Assembly (NCBI GenBank): GCA_013397435.1
Contig: VZRG01001541.1
Location: forward strand, 1 to 64,000
Length of the DNA: 64,000 bases
Direction of reading: 5' to 3'
Origin: Erythrocercus mccallii
Lineage: Eukaryota > Chordata > Aves > Passeriformes > Dicruridae
Position numbers and translations under genes: made by a program
The notes under the pieces: generated by a model
The model's input: the letters and a program-made list of their open reading frames with translations, nothing else
Told to the model about the DNA's origin: nothing
Database searches by the model: none
Part shown: positions 26,401-34,500 of the stretch, in pieces
Position numbering within the stretch: the stretch's first letter is position 1
Layout of the letters: each line of letters starts with the position of its first letter

Positions 26401-29400
26401 ACCATGTGCCATAGCTCCCTTTGGAAATCCCAGTGGAATTTTTTTTCTACACAGAACCCATATCTATGCATATTAAAATCATCCTCTTCTAAAGATGACC
26501 TGCTGCCTCTTAAACAGATTGATCCTATCTGAACAGCTGAAAGTATTCTTCCATTCCTCACTGTATTGGAAGCTACACAAATTGAATACAATTATTAACC
26601 ACATGATTACCAACATAGTCTAAGTAAATGAAGCAGACTCTTTGCAGGGAAAAATGGCCATGCTCTGACCCCCTTAAAACAGACAGAACAGTGAAACATC
26701 AGGCTGAAGAATTTAATCTACAATGCAATCCTACCTAGCAAACTGCTCATTTCTTCTTTTACTGTGTCTTTCAGACAGAAATGCCAAATACTAGCAGATT
26801 TTAGACAAATGCATCTTCACATCACCTCACCAGTGCTTCATTGCTGTTAAATGGTCATGAGAGATGGGTTCATGTCAAATACAACTTAAACCCATATCAA
26901 GTCTGAGATTCAAATTAGAATCTTCCATCTGCCAGATAGAACAGCGTGACAGTATAATAGTATGAATGTTGAAAATCCTCATATGGTATCCTAGTTCAGT
27001 GTTTCTGCCTGGCTGTAAAATGGTGCACTCAGGATATGGGAAAAAAAAGGAGTTTGTCCACAGACATAAAAAAGAAGTTGCTGTCCTGGCAAACCAGGTA
27101 GTTTCAACACATTGAAAGAATGCTTCACACATGTGCTTTGCTTCTCCAGGACTCAGGAAGTATCTAAAATGATAGGAGATTGTGGGACAGAGAAAGAATC
27201 CAGAAATCAGAGGATGACCTTACAGCAAAATTGGGTTAGGCAAGAAATACCCACTCCACTAGAAGATGTAAAACTAAAAATATTACACTGTACGACTCTG
27301 ATTGTTCCATCTTCCGTTTCTCCCTCTCTAACACAAGGAACACAGGGTTTCTGAGCACCAGAAAAAATGAAGACAATTTTATAAGTTCTCAATTATCACC
27401 TAAGGGTTGAACCAGAAATGGTTCTATCATGCCTACTTGGCTAAATGCTGAGAGAGAGCACCAAAATGGCGCAGAAACAGCTGAAGGTTTAAATACCACT
27501 CAGGATAGATGGGAAGAGCATACAACCCCCCAAAACAAATAAACAAAAACCCAAACCAAAAAAAACCAAACCTCACCCAAACCATTCAGGGAGAAGGCAC
27601 AACCAAGTAAAGTTTATTGTTAGAGATGAAGCATTTATCCATGCAAATGATTTTTTGTCTTTCCAAAAATTGGGGAAATTTCATTGTTTGAGTAACAGAG
27701 AAAAAGCTGCACAGAATCTCAGGGGAAAAAATACATCACAATCTCAAGAATTTTCTGGGAGCTATTTTCTGAGGAGTCTGTCCAAAGCCCAAGCTATTTC
27801 CCATGCCATTCAGACTGAACAATACATTCTCCACAGAATACTCCAGTCCTGAAATTGCTTTTCCCCAGCTCTGCCAGTGCATCCTGTTTATGATCTGCTG
27901 CTCCCAGCCACTGAGGCAGACTTAGCCTGTACTTCCTTTCCCTCTCACTCCTGCCTTGTAGACATCTTTGCTATTCCTAAAATTATCTTCCTTATTATCT
28001 TCCTGATGCACCACCAAAGAGAAGCCATATCTCACCTCAAAAGCGAAACCTCCCCGAATGGACCACATACATAAGTTTTAAAGTCAGTAAAACATCTCAG
28101 TCAACTGCTTAGACACAGAGCCAATGAGGCACATGGAAGGGACAGGGGACAGTAACAAAATAATAGTTGTTCCTGAAGAAAAGGTGGCAAAGGGGAAATC
28201 TAACAGCAATGGACTATCTAAAGGAAGAGAGGGATTGGAGGGAAACACCAGAGCAAGATATCTCAGAGGGGCTCAGTGCTGGACAAAAGGGAAAAAGCAC
28301 AGCTTGCAAGAAAGGAAAGCCCATGCAAAGGAACACATGTCCCCATCCAGCCCCTCTTGAGAGTAGTTCAGCACAGGAGCAGATGCCCAGAGGGGCTGGG
28401 GAATCTTCATTCTTGCAGATGTTCAAAACGTGCCTGGAAAAGGCTCTGGACAATGTGACCTACCTTTGGAGTCAGCCCAGCTGTGAGTAGGGTCTTGGGC
28501 GGAGAGCTCCAGAGGCCCTCCCACCTACTTCTCCCTGTGAGCCTGTTATTCTGTGTTACTGCATTGCCTGATTTCTTATTGCACATCCCTCCCACTAACC
28601 CATCTGTGTATTGCTGAGTGAGCTCCCTGACAGGAACACCCTTTCTACAGTCACAAATAGCACAGCTTTTAAATACTTTACCAGCTGTAACTGCTTTCTC
28701 ATGCAGAAATAAAACAATACAAAATCCTACAGTGTAGGATAATGTGTATTTTTATCAAGGTATATTACATCATCTGTCATATGTCTACTATCTGTTATAT
28801 TAACTGTCAAAAATATATTATTATTATTATACTATTATGTTATTATCTGTTAACCACTATATGTTGTTTTTTGACTATCAATTATCTGAAGGTCCAAGGC
28901 CAAAGACCAAGATTTCACTATTCTGGGGCCTGTGTAAACTAAACCAAATAACATGTACAACAGAAGGCAACAGCTAGCACAAAAAAAAAGCACAACAGGA
29001 TCAAAATCTCTGTCAAATGTTTTTTCACATGACAGTGGGGAAAGAAATCTTAATATTTACTGTGTGGAAATGGATGTTTTTCACGCTAATTACATGATGA
29101 TAACTGTGCCTGTTTATACAAAATACACGTGCATATTAATAATTTATCTGCATGTGCATGAATGACCAGCAAAATATACACATCCACAGCAAGCCTGGCT
29201 CAGCCAGAATATGTTTGCATGCAAAGTTCCATGATAAATGTACCTGCACCTGTGTAGATGACTGCTGATATAAAATATTTCCATGACATATTTTTCAGTA
29301 AACTATAAATATAACTGTCTGTTTTTTAGATTGCAAATTGCCCTCAGAAATGCATGCTTGCTTGGGGATGCTTCTGCCTGAAGATATGCATGGGAATGGG

Positions 29401-31262
29401 TTTGGTGGCCTTCTTGTTGGTATGTGAGATCATCTACCTACATGCACTGACCATCATGCCTCTGGAACTGAGCACAGAGACACTCTGGTGGCAGGGAGCA
29501 AGAGCACAGAGCCACTGGTGTTGCCTCACTGTGTCATCTGTGCCTGCTGGAGAGTGGTTTTGTGTGTGTGGGACTGGCATATCTGCTGGATATGTGTGAA
29601 CTGGGATATTTCTCTGCATGGATATGCTTTACTGGAGAAAGGGTTTGCATCTCACAGCTCCCCACACCCCAGCTCACTATTGGTTCATGGCACATGCACA
29701 AACGTGTGTTTCCTTCACCCACCTCAGCTCTCCAGCCCTGTTTGCACCCCATGGGGCAGGTGTGACCCCAGTGGAGCTCAGCCTCAGGTGGACACACACA
29801 CCTGTCCACCCCATCCCACCCCTCGTGCTCATGCTCTTAGCGGGGCTGCTGCAGCCAAAGCACTGCCTTGTGTTGCTGCAGATAAAGCCTAAACTGCTCC
29901 TGTCAGACCTCTGTCCACCTGGACTGCTGCTTTCAAACAAGCCAGTGGGGCGGTTTTGGAAGACTTCAGTGCAGGAGACACCCAAACTCTCAGATGTTGT
30001 AGGCAGTTTCAGAAGAGAAATCCCTGGATATACCCATGGAATTGATTCTCTGATTTTTGGCAATGTGCCACATAACTATCCTCACTGGGATGTTTATCTA
30101 CTGGAAGAGATTTTCTTGGTGGCAAATGTGCCTGTTTTCCTATCACTAAATCATGTAAGTCTTTAGGAGACAATGCCCCAATCACTCGCTGTCCATGTAA
30201 GAGGATTTACATTAATTTTAAGAGAAACATCCACTTTATGAATTTCACATTCACACGCTCTATTCCTCATAATTTGACTGGATCCTTCATTCCATCGAAG
30301 CTCTCTTAGATCAGCTTAATCAGAACAGAGTGGTAGGAAATAAGACACCAGGACTCTGCTGTAAACCCTCCCCTTTGCAGGAGCCTGTCCCAATGGTAGA
30401 GGTAAGGGAGATACAGACCATAATGGAACAAAAAGCCATAACCTGTGTACATCTATGTCCCAGACATTTTTCTGAACCAGTGCTTGTATGAACCAGAGTG
30501 AGAGTCAGGTCAAGCTTAAGGGTTAGAAGATACCTCACTCACGGCTCCGCTAAGAGTTATCAAAACCATCTATATATATATATGAATATATATGGGTCTA
30601 TCACCATGAAGGACTTTATCGTTAGAGAAAAGTCACAAGAAAGATTTACTTCATCTACACAGCTGTGCAGATAGATACCCATCTATATACATCACTGTTC
30701 CCTTTGGTTTTACCCACTCTTGTGCTTTACTTAATATCACTACGCAGCTGAAGGCAGCTGCAGCTTCTCTTTGCTGATACAAACAAGTTATCGCTGTGGT
30801 TAATTTTCCCCATCCCAGCTTGCCCACTCCAAGTCTCATTGCGTCCATGGCAGGCGACAATAACCTCTGACTAGAATTACTGGTGGGATCCTTGGTGTCA
30901 ATACAGCAATGAACGTCAAAGCCTGACCTGGAGTCAGCAAGCGATGGGGAGAGCTGGTGGGACTGGGGATGGACAGGGATGTGTGCTCTGCCAGCACCGT
31001 TCTGAGAGCCCCAGAGCCTGCGTGATCCCAGGGAGACCTGTGCTGCCACACACGTCCCGTTGTCCAGCCCTACCTGTGGGTAGCTGAGGGAGGTCTCTGG
31101 GGAGCGTGGGTCGTCCCCTGTGTCCCCGGCCTGGTGTCCTGCCTCCACAGGTATCCCGTAACGGGTGCATTTCTCAAAGCAGACATAGTCGTATTGCGGT
31201 GTGCCCCCCCACAGAGCTGGCTTCCAGCTGGGCTCCTGTGTCTTGTTCTCTGAGCTCTCCAT
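1470..31262 (-). CDS. CLCN1: CLCN1, skeletal-muscle voltage-gated chloride channel ClC-1 (exons 1-18 of about 23; 3' part outside window)
   Basis: Eighteen coding exons on the minus strand join to one open frame of 2,293 nt, about 764 codons. ClC-1 is a homodimeric plasma-membrane chloride channel that sets resting chloride conductance in skeletal muscle. The translation shows the family signatures in order: GSGIP (residues 202-206), GKEGP with the gating glutamate at 246 (split over exons 5 and 6), the GGFMP stretch near 496-500, and the SLYDSI segment with the conserved pore tyrosine near 592. The first CBS domain starts in exons 16-17, followed by an acidic linker. All introns are GT-AG except intron 7 (GC-AG). 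Exons 3-16 have exactly the lengths known to me for human CLCN1. Exons 1, 2, 17 and 18 differ in length but keep the same phase. The second CBS domain and C-terminus (human exons 19-23) lie left of position 1. CLCN2 and the CLCNK genes are the nearest alternatives, but exon 1, exon 18 and the CASP2 neighbour point to CLCN1. Confidence 0.97.
1696..1910 (-). CDS. CLCN1: CLCN1 exon 17 (CBS domain 1 end, acidic linker)
   Basis: This 215-nt exon encodes DTMILLGSVERSELQALLQT and continues to HESFAYVDEEEDTDEKGE (residues 658-729). The donor GTGAGG is the only one that keeps phase 0. The exon is 27 nt shorter than the human one (242 nt as I recall), a loss of nine codons in the variable linker. Confidence 0.92.
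1911..3265 (-). other. CLCN1: CLCN1 introns 16 and 15
   Basis: Introns 1911-2414 and 2549-3265, interrupted by exon 16. The second contains an ATACAT-rich patch at 2775-2840. No element recognised. Confidence 0.7.
2415..2548 (-). CDS. CLCN1: CLCN1 exon 16 (CBS domain 1)
   Basis: This 134-nt exon encodes KYNIFGEDIMVQDVKFVSSN and then STTVKSLPLVDSP (residues about 613-657), the first part of CBS domain 1, which controls common gating. The acceptor is ATTCACAG and the donor GTAAGC. Length and phase equal human exon 16. Confidence 0.95.
3266..3479 (-). CDS. CLCN1: CLCN1 exon 15 (helices P-R, pore tyrosine)
   Basis: This 214-nt exon encodes [40 protein letters not shown] and [20 protein letters not shown] (residues about 542-612). 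It carries the tyrosine equivalent to human Y578 and the helix R link to the cytosolic domain. It is nearly invariant against human. The acceptor (GGGAAAG) has only a modest pyrimidine tract; the donor is GTATAG. Confidence 0.97.
3605..3715 (-). CDS. CLCN1: CLCN1 exon 14
   Basis: This 111-nt exon encodes GAAFGRLIGEIMASLFPNGI and then LFDDILYQILPGGYAVI (residues about 505-541). The acceptor is TTTTTCAG and the donor GTGAGC. It matches human in length and phase. Confidence 0.96.
4085..4350 (-). mobile_element. Probable CR1 LINE fragment in CLCN1 intron 13
   Basis: The plus strand gives AATCACAGCTTACAG, GGGAAGGGACTCCTGGAGGT and CTTGTTCTGACCCCTGC, which fits the antisense CR1 3' end with a divergent interior. 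The right boundary is uncertain. Confidence 0.65.
5003..5072 (-). CDS. CLCN1: CLCN1 exon 13 (third filter motif)
   Basis: This 70-nt exon encodes FCMAVIATTMPIPCGGFMPV and then FVL (residues 482-504). PCGGFMP is the third anion-site segment of ClC channels. Human begins FWMSIVATT, so the tryptophan after F is a cysteine here. The acceptor is CTGTTCTAG and the donor GTGAGT. Confidence 0.96.
5705..5727. repeat. (AT)n microsatellite in CLCN1 intron 12
   Basis: A short TA dinucleotide run of about 11 units. Confidence 0.95.
6447..6596 (-). CDS. CLCN1: CLCN1 exon 12
   Basis: This 150-nt exon encodes LMPREAISTLFDNFTWIKHS, a variable extracellular loop, then WIHPKVNVFVIILLFFLVK (residues 432-481). 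It contains an N-F-T glycosylation sequon where human has N-N-T. The acceptor is TGCTTAG and the donor GTAGGA. Confidence 0.96.
7000..7084 (-). CDS. CLCN1: CLCN1 exon 11
   Basis: This 85-nt exon encodes RLIYPAVITFCIASVTFPHG and then FGQFMAGE (residues about 403-431). The acceptor follows a CTTTCTTTCTTTACAG tract and the donor is GTGAGA. FGQFMAGE is a conserved ClC signature. Confidence 0.96.
8860..8961 (-). CDS. CLCN1: CLCN1 exon 10
   Basis: This 102-nt exon encodes ICSGFLGAFFVYLNRQLVLG and then IRRHKALSQFLTK (residues about 369-402). The acceptor is CTGTTTTAG. The donor GTGAGT follows AAATA, so the last codon is split. It matches human [20 protein letters not shown] in length and phase. Confidence 0.95.
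9830..9868. repeat. Imperfect (AT)n in CLCN1 intron 9
   Basis: Two ATATATAT stretches separated by AATATAA, followed by a T-run. Confidence 0.9.
11149..11168. repeat. Poly-T tract in CLCN1 intron 9
   Basis: Twenty consecutive T residues, followed by ACCTCTGAGC. Confidence 0.95.
11424..11508 (-). CDS. CLCN1: CLCN1 exon 9
   Basis: This 85-nt exon encodes VTITALFRTNFRMDFPFDLQ and then ELPAFAII (residues about 341-368), with acceptor CTCTCACAG and donor GTAAGT. Human has DLKELPAFAAIG where this reads DLQELPAFAIIG. The length is the same as in human. Confidence 0.96.
11509..14905 (-). other. CLCN1: CLCN1 intron 8
   Basis: A 3.4-kb intron without a recognised element apart from the 26-bp duplication. 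Confidence 0.6.
13872..13923. repeat. 26-bp tandem duplication in CLCN1 intron 8
   Basis: Two adjacent 26-bp copies beginning AATTAA and ending GTGATTTGA, with one mismatch (G or A at base 7). Confidence 0.95.
14906..15031 (-). CDS. CLCN1: CLCN1 exon 8 (helices I-J)
   Basis: This 126-nt exon encodes [20 protein letters not shown] and then [20 protein letters not shown] to DA (residues about 299-340), nearly identical to human. The acceptor is CTTTCTAG and the donor GTAAGC. If exons 7A and 7 were both included upstream, the shifted frame would meet a TAG at 14950-14952 inside this exon. Confidence 0.97.
15118..17550 (-). mobile_element. hAT (Charlie/Buster-like) DNA transposon, decayed, in CLCN1 intron 7
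   Basis: The ends are inverted repeats: CAGTGGCCTCCA on the left, CAGTGGTCTCCAAATTGGGG on the right (reverse strand). They are flanked by TTCTAGAG (15110-15117) and CTCTAGAG (17551-17558), an 8-bp target duplication with one mismatch, as hAT elements make. Inside, on the minus strand (16808-16972), is a BED-type zinc finger with C-x2-C and H-x4-H and the string NESMKPSELARHLKFRHP. Further on, FSVQLD followed by a stop marks the decayed first catalytic aspartate motif. Stops and frameshifts interrupt the rest, so no intact transposase remains. The element is 2,433 bp, same sense as CLCN1, and fills about 90% of the intron. Confidence 0.88.
17768..17846 (-). CDS. CLCN1: CLCN1 exon 7 (helices G-H, dimer interface)
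   Basis: This 79-nt exon encodes QPYYYTDVLTVGCAVGVGCC and then FGTPLG (residues about 273-298). Helix H contributes to the dimer interface in ClC structures. The donor is GCAAGT, a GC donor in otherwise ideal context (GGAG before it). The acceptor lies in a run of three AGs (CAG, TAG, CAG). Homology and the 79-nt human length place the junction after TAG. Using the first AG would insert an in-frame stop. Confidence 0.96.
18780..19160 (-). mobile_element. Probable old CR1 LINE fragment in CLCN1 intron 6
   Basis: The plus strand has CAGCCTTGAACACCTTCAAG, CTGTGCCACCCTGAACCACC, then TTCCCTTGTTACAAGTTGTG, in the order found in antisense CR1. It is heavily diverged, and the 3' edge is guessed. Confidence 0.6.
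19913..20165 (-). mobile_element. CR1 LINE fragment in CLCN1 intron 6
   Basis: The plus strand has GAAGGGACCACTGGAGTTGT, CCACCCCTGGGAGAGAAGAA and TTCCCTTGTTGCAAGTTGTG, antisense CR1. It resembles the copy at 18780-19160 in its second half, so these are two insertions or a duplication. It ends at a GTTTT repeat. Confidence 0.65.
20164..20212. repeat. (GTTTT)n with T-runs in CLCN1 intron 6
   Basis: Five TTTTG units lie between two runs of T, immediately after the CR1 fragment that ends near 20165. This may be the remains of a simple-repeat tail. Confidence 0.9.
20485..20563 (-). CDS. CLCN1: CLCN1 alternative exon 7A (exon 7 paralogue in intron 6)
   Basis: This 79-nt segment has an acceptor ending TGTTCCAG, a CTCTAAC branch-point-like motif about 40 nt upstream, and a GCAAGT donor. 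In the channel frame it reads NVHRQLDLLVPA, then CAVGVGCCF, then KAPLG, with one base carried over. Exon 7 reads QPYYYTDVLTVG, then CAVGVGCCF, then GTPLG. Length, phase and donor equal those of exon 7. In the nine-codon core, eight codons differ from exon 7 and all eight changes are synonymous. Mammalian CLCN1 has a 79-nt exon 7A in this intron, included aberrantly in myotonic dystrophy. Joining exon 6, 7A and 8 keeps the frame; using 7A together with exon 7 does not. It could act as a mutually exclusive exon, a poison exon, or both. Confidence 0.8.
21323..21400 (-). CDS. CLCN1: CLCN1 exon 6 (helix F)
   Basis: This 78-nt phase-0 exon encodes GPFVHIASICAVVLSKFMSI and ends at FCGVYE (residues 247-272). 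Its first two residues complete the GKEGP motif. It is followed by two alternative continuations, the 79-nt exon 7A (20485-20563) and exon 7 (17768-17846), both of which start in phase 0. Confidence 0.97.
21508..21925 (-). mobile_element. CR1 LINE 3' fragment in CLCN1 intron 5
   Basis: The plus strand reads as antisense CR1: ATTGGAAAAGACCTCTGAG, then CTAATATCCAATCTAAACCT, a gap, and CTCCCCTGAGCCTCCTTTTC to CAGCCACTCCTCATAAGA. These are standard landmarks of the CR1 3' region, so the element is minus-sense, parallel to CLCN1. Confidence 0.9.
22188..22321 (-). CDS. CLCN1: CLCN1 exon 5 (first selectivity-filter motif, gating glutamate)
   Basis: This 134-nt exon encodes GSGIPELKTIMRGVVLKEYL and ends at GSGMPVGKE (residues about 202-246). 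GSGIP forms part of the anion-binding site in this family. The last codon is the fast-gate glutamate (human E232). Human has GSGIPVGKE where this sequence has GSGMPVGKE, a conservative change next to the gate. The donor is GTAAAT. Confidence 0.97.
22424..22552 (-). CDS. CLCN1: CLCN1 exon 4 (helices B-C)
   Basis: This 129-nt exon encodes AYKWTYRALHPNVPLQYAVW and then a hydrophobic helix ending in CHFVSPQAV (residues about 159-201). The acceptor is GTCTACAG and the donor GTGAGG. It ends in phase 1, so the first glycine of the next filter motif is split across the junction. Confidence 0.97.
23387..23435. repeat. (GT)n microsatellite in CLCN1 intron 3
   Basis: About 24 uninterrupted GT units. 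It opens long spurious reading frames of alternating Thr and His on the other strand. Confidence 0.98.
24066..24197 (-). CDS. CLCN1: CLCN1 exon 3 (end of N-terminus, helix B)
   Basis: This 132-nt exon encodes RIQKYFTKKLGEDWIFLVLL and onward to SAKTVQ, covering the entry into the membrane and the first long helix (residues about 115-158). The acceptor is CTCCACAG and the donor GTGGGT. Its length and phase equal those of human exon 3. Confidence 0.96.
24714..24867 (-). CDS. CLCN1: CLCN1 exon 2 (cytosolic N-terminus)
   Basis: This 154-nt exon has a tag acceptor and a GTAGGG donor and ends in phase 1. It encodes a basic, lysine-rich stretch that closes with EEHYSKCQ, matching human DEDHYSKCQ. 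It is 33 nt longer than the human exon (121 nt as I recall) but keeps the phase, so the N-terminal tail is longer here. Confidence 0.93.
25160..25201. repeat. 21-bp tandem duplication in CLCN1 intron 1
   Basis: CATTAAGAGACAGC occurs twice at a 21-bp period, with similar preceding bases. Confidence 0.85.
26125..26340 (-). mobile_element. CR1 LINE 3' fragment in CLCN1 intron 1
   Basis: The plus strand gives GATTCACAGAAAGATTTGC, TTGGAAGGCACCTCTGGAGG and then a CCCCTGCCCACAGC-like run, which is antisense CR1 3' sequence. It is diverged and about 200 bp long. Confidence 0.75.
31074..31262 (-). CDS. CLCN1: CLCN1 exon 1 (start codon, cytosolic N-terminus)
   Basis: This exon encodes residues 1-63 and ends at a phase-0 donor after CTACCCACAG. 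The segment WGGTPQYDYVCFEKCTRYG matches the human N-terminal WGSDPQYQYMPFEHCTSYG. I chose the ATG at 31262 because it lines up with the human start and has a strong context (G at -3, G at +4). An in-frame ATG eight codons upstream (31286) has a weak context and would add MSVRRSRG. The frame stays open past the donor into the intron, but that part does not resemble the channel. Confidence 0.93.
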
Positions 31263-31500
31263 TCCTCTGCTCCTCCTCACGCTCATCTGTAACCGAATTG
31301 CTGCTCTGGGCCTTACCTAGAACCACCTCGTGTGCTGGCAGAGAGCATGGCCTCCGCATTCTCTGCTGATCCTTCCTTTCTCCCTCTCTCCTCAGACCAC
31401 TCCAACTTGTCCTGTTCCTGCACTCTCTTTCTCTCTGCCCCTCCTCCTCCTCCTTGTGCCTCTCTCACTTTCTTCCCTTCCTGCCCAAAGGGTTCAACTA

Positions 31501-31509
31501 TATTTATAG
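31501..31509 (-). promoter_or_regulatory. CLCN1: Candidate TATA box of CLCN1
   Basis: On the minus strand this reads CTATAAATA, about 240 nt upstream of the chosen ATG. A CANNTG E-box (31524-31529) lies 15 bp further upstream, which would suit a muscle gene regulated by MyoD-type factors. The stretch between the TATA box and the ATG is purine-rich (GA) on the transcribed strand and would be the 5' UTR. The transcription start itself is inferred. Confidence 0.5.
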
Positions 31510-31559
31510 CAATCTTCCTCTGCCACATGATTCCCCAGTGCCGTGTCTGATCTCAGCAA

Positions 31560-34500
31560 AAGGCAATAACTCTGCTGGGATTGAATATCAGGTATGAACA
31601 AGAGGGGAACTCCTGAAGGAGAGGGAGGGGGCACGGAGAAGGACGTGGTGTGACAGACGGAGCTACAAGCACAGAGACAGAAAGCAGACAGGAGGAAGCA
31701 GAAATTATTATCCAGGATATCTCTTCTTTCCCAGCTCCCCATCCTTCACACTCCCTGTTTGCAATGAGAACAAAGGTCAGTGGGTTTTCTCATTTTCTCC
31801 CCATATACCAGGTGTCCTAAAGACTCAGCAACAATCATAAGGATGCCAGCAACTATGGTGAGATGGAATGAGATGGGTGTTCACTCCGTGCCCCAAGACA
31901 ACTTTTTTAAGTCCACACTTCACAGTTCAGCAAGCATTCAGCAAGCCCTAATGGTAAACTCAGGCATACCTGTAAACTCCTCAACATTACAGTTTAATCT
32001 CAGCCTTCCCAGGTGTTCTTATGGAGAATACTTTGCACTGCAAAGCACAACACCAAACTGTTCTATGGGTACTCAATTATAGGTTTATGGAGAAATTTAA
32101 TTCTTCTTGGTGCTCGCTTTTTCACAGACCAGAGCATTCAACAGCTTCTCCTCTCCACTCTGCCACGTGTTTCTCAGGCAGGGAGAGAAGCACTGAGCTC
32201 AGCCAACACCACTGAGCTACCAGCCAGCAATAGGAATGAGAAGTATGTTACAGCAACTTGGCCTAGAGACACCTCCCAGTACTATCAGTGTGCTGCCTGT
32301 AACCATATTTCTTCTGAGGCCTATTAATTAAGGAGGAGCAGAGAGTTCAAGATCTCAAAAACTGCATACAAAAACAAAGACCCCACATGCCAAGCTACTC
32401 ATACTGAGTAAGAGATTTACAGGCAGGATGGGGTGGAAAGAAGGGCAAAACACCCTTTTTTGGGCCCAGAACAGTGGTATCATTATCACATTTTGCAGAC
32501 TCCTGTAAAACATTTCTTCTTTTGCTTTTTTTTAGTCTGCATGGTGCTCAAAAGTAAGGTAGAAAGAAAGACTCCAAGAGGAAGACACACTCAATTTCTT
32601 GCACAAACCACCTTCTCCATGCTCCTGCTAAGACATGGATATCCATTAGCAGTAATATCCACGTGGATAAGGTTAGTTGTGTACAACCTACAACTGGTAT
32701 CAGGCCAGGCAAGCACTGAATATTTACAAAAGCAATATCAGTGCTGCCTCAAAATTTAAAGGCTCTCCTGTTTCATTCTTACCAGCACTCACTTTACTCT
32801 CAACAAACACTGTTTTCTGAAGGAAGACTGTGCCTCATAGGTAGGACACAACCTGAAATGGATCACCTTAAAGAGGAGTTTCTAGGGGACTATGTCTAGG
32901 AAATCAGAGAAACACATTTGGTTACCCTCACAGTTTACCATCAAAAAAAGGCATTAATTGCTCCCAACATATAGAGATGCTTTTAGAAGGCCATTGTCAT
33001 TATGGCTTATATAAAAAAATGCATAGTGCATACTATATAGTGTATAAAATGTGAAAAACTGTCAAAATAAAAGGTACATCATCTATAGGAAGCCTAAAAA
33101 CTGAACATGGTGCAGCTCAGCAAACATCAAAGCTGTAACACAGCACCAGATCTTCAGTCACTATTATATGTACTGGAGAAGAACACTCATCAGACCCACT
33201 GCAGAAAACTAATAAGAACCCTTAGCTCAAAGTGCACTCTTCTAGCTCTTGTTTTTCAAGAGTCACAAGAATGACACATTAGAAATTGCTGCAGTATAGA
33301 AATGAACCCCCTACTGCCAGCTAATCAAACTCTACTGTCTGTCTGGCATGATACTCTTGTGGAAATTCCACAGGAAATAATGATATAATAATAGCCTAAA
33401 ACAGGATGATCCTACCCTGAGAGCCTTTTTTCAAGAACTATCCCTCTCAGCTTCCAAACTTCCCAGCCTCACTCACCTCATCAATAAAAGCATGAAGGAC
33501 TCCAAGGCTAACATTCACCAAGTGACTCCAGATGTTACTTGAACCAAGAAACCTTTACTATCCTTACTAGAAAGACATCCTATACACCCCCTGAGCCCTC
33601 ACTTGTGCTTCCCACAGTGTAAGGCACCTCAGCCAGTGCATGGCAGTGCTGCAGCTATGCAGCTGAGCAATCACTATGTGCGTGCTGGCACCTGTGCACT
33701 AGGAAAGACCTAGCTCATGTGTAGCTGAGGATCTTGTATTCAACTAATCCCCACTTCTTATCAAACAGTATCTCTACCTCTAGCCTCTGTACCCAGACAT
33801 TGTCTAACATGGAAACAACTGAGAACTGAAATTCATCATTTCAGTGCATGACAAAATATATGCAATCTGTAGAGATACTGGATTTATGTCATAATATTTC
33901 CTGTGTCCTGAGCACTAATCTTACCATGCTACTGACCTTATAAATCAGTGGTCTCCCTCTTTGCCCTAGGAGGTGAAAGTGCTTTGTCAGCTCTCTGGAA
34001 ATCATTAACAATCCTTGCTATTTCACACCGTACCAATAATCTCTGTCGCAGCCTCCAGCTTCACTGACACTACCCTAGTTAAATTCAAAGCAGCTGCTCT
34101 CAATTTGTGTTTGCTCTGAGATCTGGTGCTTCTATTTCACACTCTCAGAAGAGCTTGTAGACCCAGCAGCTTGTCCACTCTTTTCAGCTGGCACAGCTGA
34201 CCTAATGAAAAGTAAAGTTCTGGCTTTACTCATCATCTTTTCCATGTTTGCAGATCTGCAGATATAAACATAAACACAGAATACAGAGAACACCCTGAAA
34301 AAAATCCGCTTTTTTGCACAGCTGCTGCCCAGCAACTGCTGTCAGATCTCCCCTATCACTCTTCCTGTACTCTCCTGCCCCAGCTCTTCTTTCTATATTT
34401 TCTTTATTGCCTCTCTGTCTTGCTTTCACTTTCCCAGGCCTTGCTCTTCACTTCCACCAGGACCCATCAGTGGAGTACTGCTGTTGCTTCAGAGGTTACC

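Larger units (their letters stand above)
24868..31073 (-). other. CLCN1: CLCN1 intron 1
   Basis: A 6.2-kb intron with one CR1 fragment and a short tandem duplication. The GC-rich patch at about 29,480-29,960 opens frames on both strands, but none resembles a known protein. Confidence 0.7.

Noticed and set aside
30651..31073. Continuation of the exon 1 reading frame past the donor
   Set aside because: The human exon border, the GTAGGG donor and loss of similarity show this is intron.
31287..31318. GTAAGG and TTACAG pair just upstream of the first ATG, resembling a tiny intron
   Set aside because: The 32-nt spacing is far below the usable vertebrate intron size.
33946..33970. CAGTGGTCTCC string resembling a hAT end
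   Set aside because: No partner inverted repeat or target duplication was found nearby.
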